Shown: in pieces, positions 12,815 to 18,860 of the stretch
Position numbering within the stretch: the first letter of the stretch is position 1
Layout of the letters: each line of letters opens with the position of its first letter
Assembly (NCBI GenBank): GCA_964348955.1
Contig: CAYGEN010000010.1
Span: forward strand, 1 to 20,943
Reading direction: 5' to 3'
DNA: 20,943 nt
Source of the DNA: 2-01-FULL-51-21 sp964348955
Lineage (GTDB): Bacteria; Patescibacteriota; Minisyncoccia; Phycocordibacterales; 2-01-FULL-51-21
Made by a program: the position numbers and the translations under genes
The notes under the pieces: model-generated
The model's input: only the letters and a program-made list of their open reading frames with translations
Database searches by the model: none
Told to the model about the DNA's origin: nothing

Positions 12815-13642
12815 ATGTTTAATGAACACACAAAAGAAGAAACAAGCGGGCAATTGAGCGGGATAGGCAAGCACCGTCGCATCACGCAAGCACTCTTTTC
12901 CGTCCTCATACTTCTTGCCATATTCCTCGCCGCAAAGACCATCTCTGAAATCAAGGGGTATGCGTTTATTGGCGGGGGCGTGCCGGTTTCAAATACCGTC
13001 ACGGTCTCGGGCACGGGCGAGGTGTTTGCGGTCCCGGACATCGCCACCTTCACGCTCTCCGTTGTTGAGCAGAAGCTCACGGTAGACGAAGCGCAAACGG
13101 TGGCGACGAATAAAATAAATGCAATTTTCGCCTATTTGAAGGAAAATAATATTGCGGACACGGATATTAAAACAGTTAATTACAGTGTCAATCCTCTCTA
13201 TGAATATCGTCAGGAAGCATGCACCAGCATGCGATGTCCACCCGGCAAATCGGTGCTTACGGGTTACGAAGTAAACCAGACGCTCTCCGTCAAGGTGCGT
13301 AATACGAAAAATGCAGGGACGCTTCTCTCTGGTGTCGGGAAACTCGGTGTTTCAAATGTGAGCGGACTTTCCTTTACGATTGACGATGAGGACACGCTTC
13401 AGGCGCAAGCGCGCAAAGTGGCTATTGCCGATGCAAAAGAGAAAGCGGAACAGCTCGCAAAGGACTTGGATGTGCGGCTTGTGCGCATCATAAATTTCAA
13501 CGAACAGGGTGGACCATACCCGATTTACTACGCCGGTGTTGAGGCATACGGCAAGGGCGGGGATGTTTCTTCAGTTCCGCAGACACCGGCGGGAGAGAAC
13601 AAAATAACCTCAATCGTAAACATTACCTACGAGATTCGCTAA
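12815..13642 (+). CDS. SIMPL-domain (YggE/BP26-like, DUF541) protein
   Basis: 275-aa protein anchored by one N-terminal helix (about 23-41) with the rest outside the cytoplasmic membrane. The SIMPL/DUF541 domain begins at NTVTVSGTGEVFAVPDIATF (60-79) and continues with VNYSVNPLYEY, LTGYEVNQTLSVKVRN and a second half ARKVAIADAKEKAEQLAKDL. BP26 homologues form ring-like oligomers and YggE is linked to oxidative stress, but the biochemical role is unknown. Two cysteines (EACTSMRCPPG) could form a disulfide in the loop. It is a single gene with its own promoter and terminator. Confidence 0.9.
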   Translation: MFNEHTKEETSGQLSGIGKHRRITQALFSVLILLAIFLAAKTISEIKGYAFIGGGVPVSNTVTVSGTGEVFAVPDIATFTLSVVEQKLTVDEAQTVATNKINAIFAYLKENNIADTDIKTVNYSVNPLYEYRQEACTSMRCPPGKSVLTGYEVNQTLSVKVRNTKNAGTLLSGVGKLGVSNVSGLSFTIDDEDTLQAQARKVAIADAKEKAEQLAKDLDVRLVRIINFNEQGGPYPIYYAGVEAYGKGGDVSSVPQTPAGENKITSIVNITYEIR

Positions 13643-13645
13643 CCC

Positions 13646-13695
13646 GCAAAACCCCCGGTGATGGGCGCCCAGCATCAATCATGAGGGGGTTTTGC
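13646..13695 (+). terminator. Branched terminator after SIMPL gene
   Basis: GCAAAACCCCC (13646-13656) pairs perfectly with GGGGGTTTTGC (13685-13695). The interior forms its own TGATG/CATCA hairpin. It begins 4 nt after the stop codon. Confidence 0.75.
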
Positions 13696-13737
13696 ATTTG
13701 GGGTGCGCGGGTGAGTAAGACCATTCGTATTGCAGGG

Positions 13738-13765
13738 TTGACTTTTCCCACCGCGGGTGTATATT
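13738..13765 (+). promoter_or_regulatory. secE-nusG promoter
   Basis: TTGACT and TATATT with a 16-bp spacer; predicted start near 13772, leaving a leader of about 44 nt. Confidence 0.7.
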
Positions 13766-13779
13766 GTATGGAACGTCAG

Positions 13780-13801
13780 GCCCGTGAGGGCGATTTTTTT
13801 T
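13780..13801 (+). promoter_or_regulatory. Small hairpin with U-tract in secE leader
   Basis: GCCC-GTGA-GGGC followed by GA and eight T. The 4-bp stem is short for a full terminator but could be an attenuator or pause site before secE. Confidence 0.4.
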
Positions 13802-13815
13802 AGAAAATTTCTACC

Positions 13816-13995
13816 ATGTCCATTACCGAATATCTCAAACAGACACGCGGCGAACTCAAGCATGTAAGTTGGCCGACGCGCAAACAATCACTCGTGCTAA
13901 GCGCGTTTGTCGTTGGCATTTCCATATTCACGGCGATTTTTCTCGGCATTGCCGACTATTTATTTACGGCCATTCTTAAATTATTCATTGCGTAA
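13816..13995 (+). CDS. secE: Preprotein translocase subunit SecE
   Basis: 59-aa single-helix subunit of the SecYEG protein-export channel. The conserved amphipathic segment reads TEYLKQTRGELKHVSWPTRK (4-23), including the near-invariant W-P-T-R, and is followed by one membrane helix (about 25-50, LVLSAFVVGISIFTAIFLGI). This is the minimal form found in most bacteria outside the Enterobacteria, whose SecE has three helices. It lies 11 nt before nusG, the universal partner in bacterial operons. Confidence 0.95.
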   Translation: MSITEYLKQTRGELKHVSWPTRKQSLVLSAFVVGISIFTAIFLGIADYLFTAILKLFIA

Positions 13996-14006
13996 TCAAA
14001 TTTCTT

Positions 14007-14552
14007 ATGCCAAAACAAGCCAACAATCTTGAACGCAATTGGTACGCGATTCACACGTACGCGGGATATGAAAACGCCGTGGCGCGCAATTTGAAACAGC
14101 GCATCGAGTCGCTCGGCATGGAAGACCGGATTTTTGACGTGGTCGTTCCGTCAGAGAAAAAAATAAAAATAAAAGGCGGCAAGCGCGTCGTTGAAGAGGA
14201 AAAAATCTACCCGGGATATGTGCTCGTTGATATGGTGGTGAATGACGACTCGTGGTATGTGGTGCGCAACACGCCGCGCGTTACGGGTTTCGTCGGCTCC
14301 GGCGTGCACCCGGTGCCGCTTGAGAAGGAAGAAATAGAAGCACTTTTCAAGCGGATGGGCGCGGAGACGGTGAAGCACACCATAGACCTTGCTCAAAATG
14401 ACACCATCATGATTGTTGATGGTCCGTTTAAGGATTTGGAAGGGAAAATCGGTGAAATTGACGAGGAGCGCGGCAAGGTGAAAGTGCTCGTGCCGATGTT
14501 CGGGCGAGAAACGCCGGTGGAGCTCGATTTTTTACAAGTGAAGAAGATTTAG
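14007..14552 (+). CDS. nusG: Transcription termination/antitermination factor NusG
   Basis: 181-aa protein that binds RNA polymerase and couples it to ribosomes or Rho. The NGN domain (about 10-115) starts NWYAIHTYAGYENAVARNL and includes KIYPGYVLVDMVVNDDSWYV and VRNTPRVTGFVG. The C-terminal KOW domain (about 128-181) has DTIMIVDGPFKDLEGKIGEI and VLVPMFGRETPVELDF. Length is normal and there are no insertions. No Shine-Dalgarno is visible before ATG 14007; translation may be coupled to secE. Confidence 0.97.
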   Translation: MPKQANNLERNWYAIHTYAGYENAVARNLKQRIESLGMEDRIFDVVVPSEKKIKIKGGKRVVEEEKIYPGYVLVDMVVNDDSWYVVRNTPRVTGFVGSGVHPVPLEKEEIEALFKRMGAETVKHTIDLAQNDTIMIVDGPFKDLEGKIGEIDEERGKVKVLVPMFGRETPVELDFLQVKKI

Positions 14553-14574
14553 AAAAACAACGACCAGAGGGAGT

Positions 14575-14763
14575 ATGTTTTACTTAACCCCAGCACCAAA
14601 CTTTGGCATTGTCTCCACATTGCAACAGCAAATGGTGGTGCGGAGTCAAGCACTATATTTAAACGCGGCTAGTTCAGCTTTACGCAGAGACAGGGCAATA
14701 ATGCCAAAGTTGGTGCGGGGTGTAAGTTGTGCTAAGCTCTCTTCGTTCGCTAACCACAACTAA
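14575..14763 (+). CDS. Possible 62-codon leader ORF ahead of rplK
   Basis: An ORF from ATG 14575, preceded by GAGGGAG, reading MFYLTPAPNFGIVSTLQQQ and on to a TAA that ends one base before the rplK ATG (TAACATG). It is not similar to anything I know, and its codons are dictated by the inverted repeat described next. It may be a chance frame. However, rplK has no ribosome-binding site of its own, so translation through this frame could deliver ribosomes to rplK. Confidence 0.3.
   Translation: MFYLTPAPNFGIVSTLQQQMVVRSQALYLNAASSALRRDRAIMPKLVRGVSCAKLSSFANHN
14582..14727 (+). ncRNA. Structured rplK leader or MITE-like element
   Basis: The 29 nt at 14582-14610 (ACTTAACCCCAGCACC...TTTGGCATT) are complementary to 14700-14727 apart from three single-base bulges. 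Inside, GTCTC (14611-14615) pairs with GAGAC (14687-14691), and CCACATTGC-AACA-GCAAATGGTGG makes a side hairpin. A second short stem AGTTGTG/CACAACT (14725-14731 with 14754-14760) ends just before the rplK ATG. This is either a cis-regulatory RNA (r-protein autoregulation is common upstream of L11/L1 genes) or a small insertion with 28-bp terminal inverted repeats. Confidence 0.6.
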
Positions 14764-14764
14764 C

Positions 14765-15190
14765 ATGGCAAAAAAGGTAGTCAAAAAAATAAAACTTCAG
14801 ATTGCCGGCGGAAAAGCAACACCTGCCCCGCCGGTCGGCACCGCGCTTGGGCCTGCCGGTGTCAACATCGGCGAGTTCGTGACCAAATTTAACGAGCGAA
14901 CCAGAGATGCGGGCGGGGACATCATTCCGGTTGAAATTTCGGTGTATGCCGACCGCACCTTTGATTTTATTTTAAAAATTTCACCCGCCTCGCGCCTGCT
15001 CTTGAAGACGCTTGGCATAGAAAAAGGTGCGGCTAAATCGCCGACGCAGAAGGTAGGCAGTATCACGAAAGCACAGTTGCGTGAAGTTGCCGAGAAAAAA
15101 ATGCCCGACCTCAACACCGACGACCTTGAGGCCGCAATAAACACAATCAGTGGCACTGCCCGCTCCATGGGTATTGAAGTGAAAGGGTAG
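14765..15190 (+). CDS. rplK: 50S ribosomal protein L11
   Basis: 141-aa protein of the ribosomal GTPase-associated centre, binding 23S rRNA with L10. Conserved stretches: KIKLQIAGGKATPAPPVGTA (8-27), LGPAGVNIGEFVTKFNERT, the linker and C-terminal rRNA-binding domain GIEKGAAKSPTQKVGSITKA and AEKKMPDLNTDDLEAAINTI, ending GTARSMGIEV. It is the full usual length. The commonest neighbour rplA (L1) does not follow; a strong terminator ends the unit 20 nt later. Confidence 0.97.
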   Translation: MAKKVVKKIKLQIAGGKATPAPPVGTALGPAGVNIGEFVTKFNERTRDAGGDIIPVEISVYADRTFDFILKISPASRLLLKTLGIEKGAAKSPTQKVGSITKAQLREVAEKKMPDLNTDDLEAAINTISGTARSMGIEVKG

Positions 15191-15210
15191 CCACGTTGAC
15201 ATTGTTCTTG

Positions 15211-15245
15211 CAAGAATGCCCGCTTTTTAGCGGGCATTCTTGTTT
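15211..15245 (+). terminator. Terminator of the secE-nusG-rplK unit
   Basis: A perfect 14-bp stem (15211-15224 with 15229-15242, TTTT loop) followed by TTT. Confidence 0.85.
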
Positions 15246-15286
15246 ATATTCCACTGTGGTATTCTAACCGTACCTTGACGTGACAC

Positions 15287-15958
15287 ATGAGTAACCAAAC
15301 ACGTAGCGGTGGAATGCAGAAGTACGCGCCATTGGAGGCGCGTCCGGTGATGCGGCGCGCAACGCGCATCTTGAAAGGTAGCGCCACATACGACGACCGG
15401 TTTTTTTCAGACCACCGTGAGCTTGAGGAAGCACTCGAAGCCCTGCGCCAACTAGGTTGCGCCATTGTGTTTACGACCGGCGTGTGGGACCTTTTTCATA
15501 TCGGACACGCAGATTACATCGCAAAAGGGAGGGAAGAGGCCGCAAAGCTTCTGCCCGACGCCGAGCATCTCATCATGGTTGTCGGGGTTGATTCCGACGA
15601 ACTCACGCGCGCGCGCAAGGGGACAAACAGACCAATCGTACCGGAAGAAGAGCGTCTCCATGTGCTCGGGCACATTCGCTCGGTTGACATTTTGGTTTTG
15701 CAGTATGAGTTGAATCAACTCTATAGTATCGTGCGTCCAGAGGTTCTCGTTGTCTCGTCTTCCACCAAAGATTTGCCGGGAGATATGCAACAAACACTGG
15801 GTCCATACTGCGGCCAGTTCTGCGTGTTGCCGCCGCAGGCGTTGACAAGCACAACGGAACGTATACGGAAACTTACAATTGATGGGGCTGGCGAGCTTGC
15901 AAAACAAGTCCAAGAAACAATTCATAACTTCTTGAGAGGAGGTAAAAATGCGCCGTAA
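15287..15958 (+). CDS. Cytidylyltransferase-fold nucleotidyltransferase
   Basis: 223-aa HIGH-superfamily nucleotidyltransferase. The core motif TTGVWDLFHIGHADYIAKG (64-82, HIGH at 71-74) and GVDSDELTRARKG match the family that joins CTP or ATP to phosphate groups, such as TagD, RfaE C-terminal or FAD synthase types. A motif near SSSTKDLPG replaces the usual ISSTxxR. The substrate cannot be told. The first 35 residues are basic and not part of the fold. Its last 11 nt overlap the deaminase gene and hold that gene's ribosome-binding site, so the two are coupled. The partner deaminase suggests a nucleotide-related role. Confidence 0.8.
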   Translation: MSNQTRSGGMQKYAPLEARPVMRRATRILKGSATYDDRFFSDHRELEEALEALRQLGCAIVFTTGVWDLFHIGHADYIAKGREEAAKLLPDAEHLIMVVGVDSDELTRARKGTNRPIVPEEERLHVLGHIRSVDILVLQYELNQLYSIVRPEVLVVSSSTKDLPGDMQQTLGPYCGQFCVLPPQALTSTTERIRKLTIDGAGELAKQVQETIHNFLRGGKNAP

Positions 15959-16808
15959 GCAAGTACTTGTTTCGTACGTCCCAACACCGCATCGCGGGTA
16001 CGTGCAGTTCTTTCGCAAGTACCATGGCGAAGTCCTTTATGTACTTGGCCCGGAAATTATCGCCGGGTTTACTAGTCTGGTGAGGAATTTGCCGGCGAAT
16101 ACGCCGGAAGATGTGTGTAAGATGATACGCGCTCTCGACATCTTTTCCTCCGTAAAGCTTCTAAATCCCGAGACGCTCCATGAGGTGCAAGAGCAAAAAG
16201 AGGTTATCATGCCAGACGAAGATGTGTCGCGTGAGTTAGCGGAAAAATATTTGCTACCAGGCGGGACAAAGGTCAGATTCGAGCAAATCTGGCTTCGCTG
16301 GCATAGAACCGCCGTTCTCGCGAGAATGCCGCCACGCGCGAACCGCGTCATTTCCTACGATGTATTTGATCGGGAATGTATGCAAGAGGCATATCGTCAC
16401 GCCACTCGAAGTTCTGATTGGTGGCGCCAAGTGGGAGCGCTTGCGGTGAAGGATGGCCGTGTTCTTTTCAAAGCTTTCAATGAGCACCAACCTTCCCCGC
16501 ATAGCCCGTATGTGGTTGGTGACCCACGAAGCCAGTTTGAGGCGGGACAATTTATCGAGATGTCTTCGGCGGGCCATGCCGAGTCCAACATAATCGACAA
16601 AGCTGCGCGGTTGGGAACCACTCTTCTAGGCGCTTCGCTTTACGTGACGACATTTCCGTGTCCGCCATGCGCTCTCCGCGTCGCCAATGCCGGTTTCAAA
16701 AAAGTTTATTTCGCCGACGGGTACTCGCTTATTGCGGGAGATGAGATACTCATGGCAAAGGGCATTGAAGTAGTCAAGGTCCTTCTGGACTCGCCCCCAT
16801 CATCGTGA
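15948..16808 (+). CDS. dCMP/cytidine deaminase-like protein with extra N-terminal region
   Basis: 286-aa protein. The C-terminal half (about 142-280) is a zinc deaminase: HAESN (210-214, His and catalytic Glu212) and TTFPCPPCALRV with Cys238/Cys241. Of the family, dCMP deaminases (dCMP to dUMP) fit best by length and by the thyA and folA genes nearby. Residues 1-135 (KQVLVSYVPTPHRGYVQFF, then EVLYVLGPEIIAGF) are an additional region I do not recognise, possibly a separate nucleotide-binding or regulatory domain. ATG 15948 has GGAGG six bases upstream. The stop codon lies within its own terminator hairpin and overlaps the convergent HIT gene. Confidence 0.82.
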   Translation: MRRKQVLVSYVPTPHRGYVQFFRKYHGEVLYVLGPEIIAGFTSLVRNLPANTPEDVCKMIRALDIFSSVKLLNPETLHEVQEQKEVIMPDEDVSRELAEKYLLPGGTKVRFEQIWLRWHRTAVLARMPPRANRVISYDVFDRECMQEAYRHATRSSDWWRQVGALAVKDGRVLFKAFNEHQPSPHSPYVVGDPRSQFEAGQFIEMSSAGHAESNIIDKAARLGTTLLGASLYVTTFPCPPCALRVANAGFKKVYFADGYSLIAGDEILMAKGIEVVKVLLDSPPSS

Positions 16809-16826
16809 TGGGGGTTTTTCTTTTTT
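16794..16826 (+). terminator. Terminator embedded in two convergent stop codons
   Basis: CCCCCATCA-TCG-TGATGGGGG followed by TTTTTCTTTTTT. The plus-strand TGA (16806-16808) and the minus-strand TGA (16800-16802) both lie in this hairpin. A U-tract exists only on the plus strand. Confidence 0.85.
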
Positions 16827-17279
16827 GGCAAAGCCGAGAAAAGCGGTAATAGGTTTTGCGTTTTTATAACGGCGCGTGCCGACAACTAATTGCGCGTGCA
16901 AGTGAGCGACACTTGCACCAGAATAACGCGCGTCTCCAAATCGCATGAAGAATCCTCCTGAAGGCAGTTTGTAGGTGCGCACCAGCCAGCGCAGGTGAAG
17001 TAATAATTCTTTCCATGCCGTCTCGGAGATTTCTGTTACCGTTTCAAAGTGTTTCTTTAATATAAAGAGATATTGATGGTCCGCGCCTGTATAGGGTGCC
17101 ATGTTTTCCGTTACTAACCAGTGCTTGCTCGAGCGCAGAATAGGGCGCGTATGGTAGGTTAGGAAATACTTGGGACAAAATGGGCATACTCCGTCTTTTA
17201 TTATCTTTTTGATAACTGCCGCATACGCATTACGCCCTTCTGCGGCCTTAAGGTCAACAAACCGCTTCTTTTTATTCAT
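16800..17279 (-). CDS. HIT-family hydrolase/transferase-like protein
   Basis: 159-aa protein of the histidine triad superfamily, which acts on nucleoside phosphate bonds. The active-site motif is SVAHLHAQLVVGTR (HxHxQ, the transferase/Ap4A-phosphorylase-like variant instead of HxHxH). A CPFC motif near residue 32 may bind zinc with downstream histidines, as in GalT-like relatives. The N-terminus is basic. It is transcribed alone from a leaderless promoter (TATAGT ending 6 nt before the ATG). Its final residues (PPSR) are encoded by the terminator of the convergent deaminase gene. Substrate unknown. Confidence 0.82.
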   Translation of the reverse strand: MNKKKRFVDLKAAEGRNAYAAVIKKIIKDGVCPFCPKYFLTYHTRPILRSSKHWLVTENMAPYTGADHQYLFILKKHFETVTEISETAWKELLLHLRWLVRTYKLPSGGFFMRFGDARYSGASVAHLHAQLVVGTRRYKNAKPITAFLGFAKKEKPPSR

Positions 17280-17285
17280 GCGGGC

Positions 17286-17291
17286 ACTATA
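17286..17291 (-). promoter_or_regulatory. -10 box of HIT gene, leaderless
   Basis: TATAGT on the minus strand, with exactly 6 nt to the ATG at 17279. Confidence 0.6.
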
Positions 17292-17311
17292 CCATTCTCT
17301 TATTTAAATAA

Positions 17312-17341
17312 GAAAAAGCCGCCCATAGAGCTAGGACGGCT
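17312..17341 (-). terminator. thyA-folA terminator
   Basis: AGCCGTCC/GGGCGGCT stem (one G-U pair) with a nine-base loop, followed on the minus strand by TTTTTC. The folA stop codon lies in the loop. Confidence 0.75.
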
Positions 17342-17846
17342 GCGGCACCTTTTGCCGCGAGTAGATGGTGAACGTTGACTCGCACTCGTCACCTTTTTCT
17401 TCAGGGACGTATTCCGATTGAACCACTGCCCATGTTTCAAAAGCTGTTGCAGGAAAGAATCTGTCTCCCTCAACCTCCTTGAACACCATGGTGACGTAGA
17501 GACGGTCGGCTTTCGGCAGGGCGGCTCGGTACACATCCTCGCCGCCGATGACAAACACCTCACTCCCCGTCGCGTACCGAAGCGCTTCGTCAAGCGAATG
17601 GGCCACTATGCAGCCGGGGGCGTCCAGGTTATTTTGGCTAAGCACGATATTTTTCCGCTCGGGAAGAGGATGGCCGAGCCGCCGAACGATTGACTCGTAG
17701 GTTTTTCTTCCCATCACAACGCTGTGGCCCACGGTAATTTGTTTGAAGCGTTTCAAGTCGGTTGAAAGTTTCCACGGGATGCGATTACCGCAGCCGATAA
17801 CCCGTTTGGGGGTCATCGCCACGATAAGCGAGAGCGTGTGTGGCAT
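17331..17846 (-). CDS. folA: Dihydrofolate reductase
   Basis: 171-aa enzyme reducing dihydrofolate to tetrahydrofolate with NADPH. Signatures: VIGCGNRIPWKLSTDLKRFK (16-35) with the catalytic acid Asp30, VVMGRKTYESI (43-53), and the NADPH loop VFVIGGEDVYRAAL. Length is typical. ATG 17846 has AAGGAG seven bases upstream. It follows thyA by 11 nt in the same direction, the classical thyA-folA pair in which FolA regenerates the folate oxidised by ThyA. Confidence 0.95.
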   Translation of the reverse strand: MPHTLSLIVAMTPKRVIGCGNRIPWKLSTDLKRFKQITVGHSVVMGRKTYESIVRRLGHPLPERKNIVLSQNNLDAPGCIVAHSLDEALRYATGSEVFVIGGEDVYRAALPKADRLYVTMVFKEVEGDRFFPATAFETWAVVQSEYVPEEKGDECESTFTIYSRQKVPQPS

Positions 17847-17857
17847 GGAGCTCTCCT

Positions 17858-18739
17858 TTAGGGTCGATAGGGAATGCTGATTGCAGGATGCGCTTCGCGT
17901 TCTTGGAGCGTAAAGTGTTCTACACGAACGCTGAAGAAGTCGGATACTGAAGCGTTGAGGTGGAGCGTCGGGAAAACAAACGGCTTACGTTTGATAAGCT
18001 CGCGCACGCTGTCTATCTGGTCCTCATAAACGTGCGCGTCGCCGAACTGGTGGATGAATTTCCACGGACGAAGGCCGGTTGCTTTTGCCACCATGAGAAG
18101 GAGTGCGGCATACTGAATCATGTTGTTGGGAACGCCTATTGGAAAATCGGCGGAACGCTGCCACATGAGAAGACACAAAGCATTACCAAACACTCGGCAG
18201 TGCACCCAGCCGTGGCAAGGAGCCACGACAACCTTTCGATTTTCCCCACGCCCGGTATAAAAGGGAATCCATGGCGTCACGAGGTGCGTCCGCATTCCCG
18301 CGTACTGCTTTATCTGGGTAATGAGGTGTTCAAACTGATTGAACGTTCCTCCATCCGTCATCGGGAAATCATGGAACGCCGCTCCGTATGAGCCAGGACC
18401 AAGGTCATCCGGTTCAAGCCCAAACCCCGTTCCTTTTCCCCGGTAGTCGTCCCAGAAGTTGCAGCCGTACGCATTGATTTCGTCAATGGTGCGGGCTCCG
18501 TTCACGAACGCGGTAATCTCGGCGATCGGTTTGCGCCACGCCATTTTACGCTCCGTAATGAGAGGCACACCGTTTGAAAGGTCAAACACCATGGGGGCCA
18601 ATTCGCCGAAACAAGTAATTGCGCCGACTCCTTGCGGAGTCTCTTTGACAAGGACGCCGTGCTCAAGAATGAACTTGAGTCGGTCCTGATACTGGCTATC
18701 CGGGATGCGCTTTTCATAGGGGATGTACGAGATGCTCAC
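17858..18739 (-). CDS. thyA: Thymidylate synthase (ThyA type, divergent)
   Basis: 293-aa enzyme making dTMP from dUMP with methylene-tetrahydrofolate. The catalytic Cys175 is in VVAPCHGWVH; other landmarks are GVPLITERKMAWR, MWQRSADFPIGVPNNMIQYA and HQFGDAHVYEDQ. The Asn of the PxNxxxYA motif is kept, arguing for dUMP rather than dCMP as substrate (dCMP hydroxymethylases have Asp). Several motifs differ from the textbook form (APCH for PPCH, GPGSYGAAFHDFP for GPVYGxQWR), so it is a divergent member. I start at the GTG at 18739, which has GGAG seven bases upstream; a TTG at 18814 is the -35 box instead. Confidence 0.9.
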   Translation of the reverse strand: MSISYIPYEKRIPDSQYQDRLKFILEHGVLVKETPQGVGAITCFGELAPMVFDLSNGVPLITERKMAWRKPIAEITAFVNGARTIDEINAYGCNFWDDYRGKGTGFGLEPDDLGPGSYGAAFHDFPMTDGGTFNQFEHLITQIKQYAGMRTHLVTPWIPFYTGRGENRKVVVAPCHGWVHCRVFGNALCLLMWQRSADFPIGVPNNMIQYAALLLMVAKATGLRPWKFIHQFGDAHVYEDQIDSVRELIKRKPFVFPTLHLNASVSDFFSVRVEHFTLQEREAHPAISIPYRP

Positions 18740-18785
18740 GGGTGTTCTCCATTGTGCATTGTGAGGAACGAGAATTCTGGGGCTA

Positions 18786-18814
18786 ACGATACGCACCTCT
18801 GTAGCGCAGGTCAA
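18786..18814 (-). promoter_or_regulatory. thyA promoter
   Basis: On the minus strand TTGACC (18809-18814) and TATCGT (18786-18791) with an exact 17-bp spacer. It points away from the argS promoter 40 nt further on. Confidence 0.6.
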
Positions 18815-18845
18815 GGAAGTGTACGAGGAAGCGCGGGCAAAAAAC

Positions 18846-18854
18846 TGCTATACT
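18846..18854 (+). promoter_or_regulatory. argS extended -10 promoter, leaderless
   Basis: TGC-TATACT ends 6 nt before the argS ATG, the same nine bases and the same distance as at 9293-9301. No -35 is evident. Confidence 0.7.
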
Positions 18855-18860
18855 TTTTCT

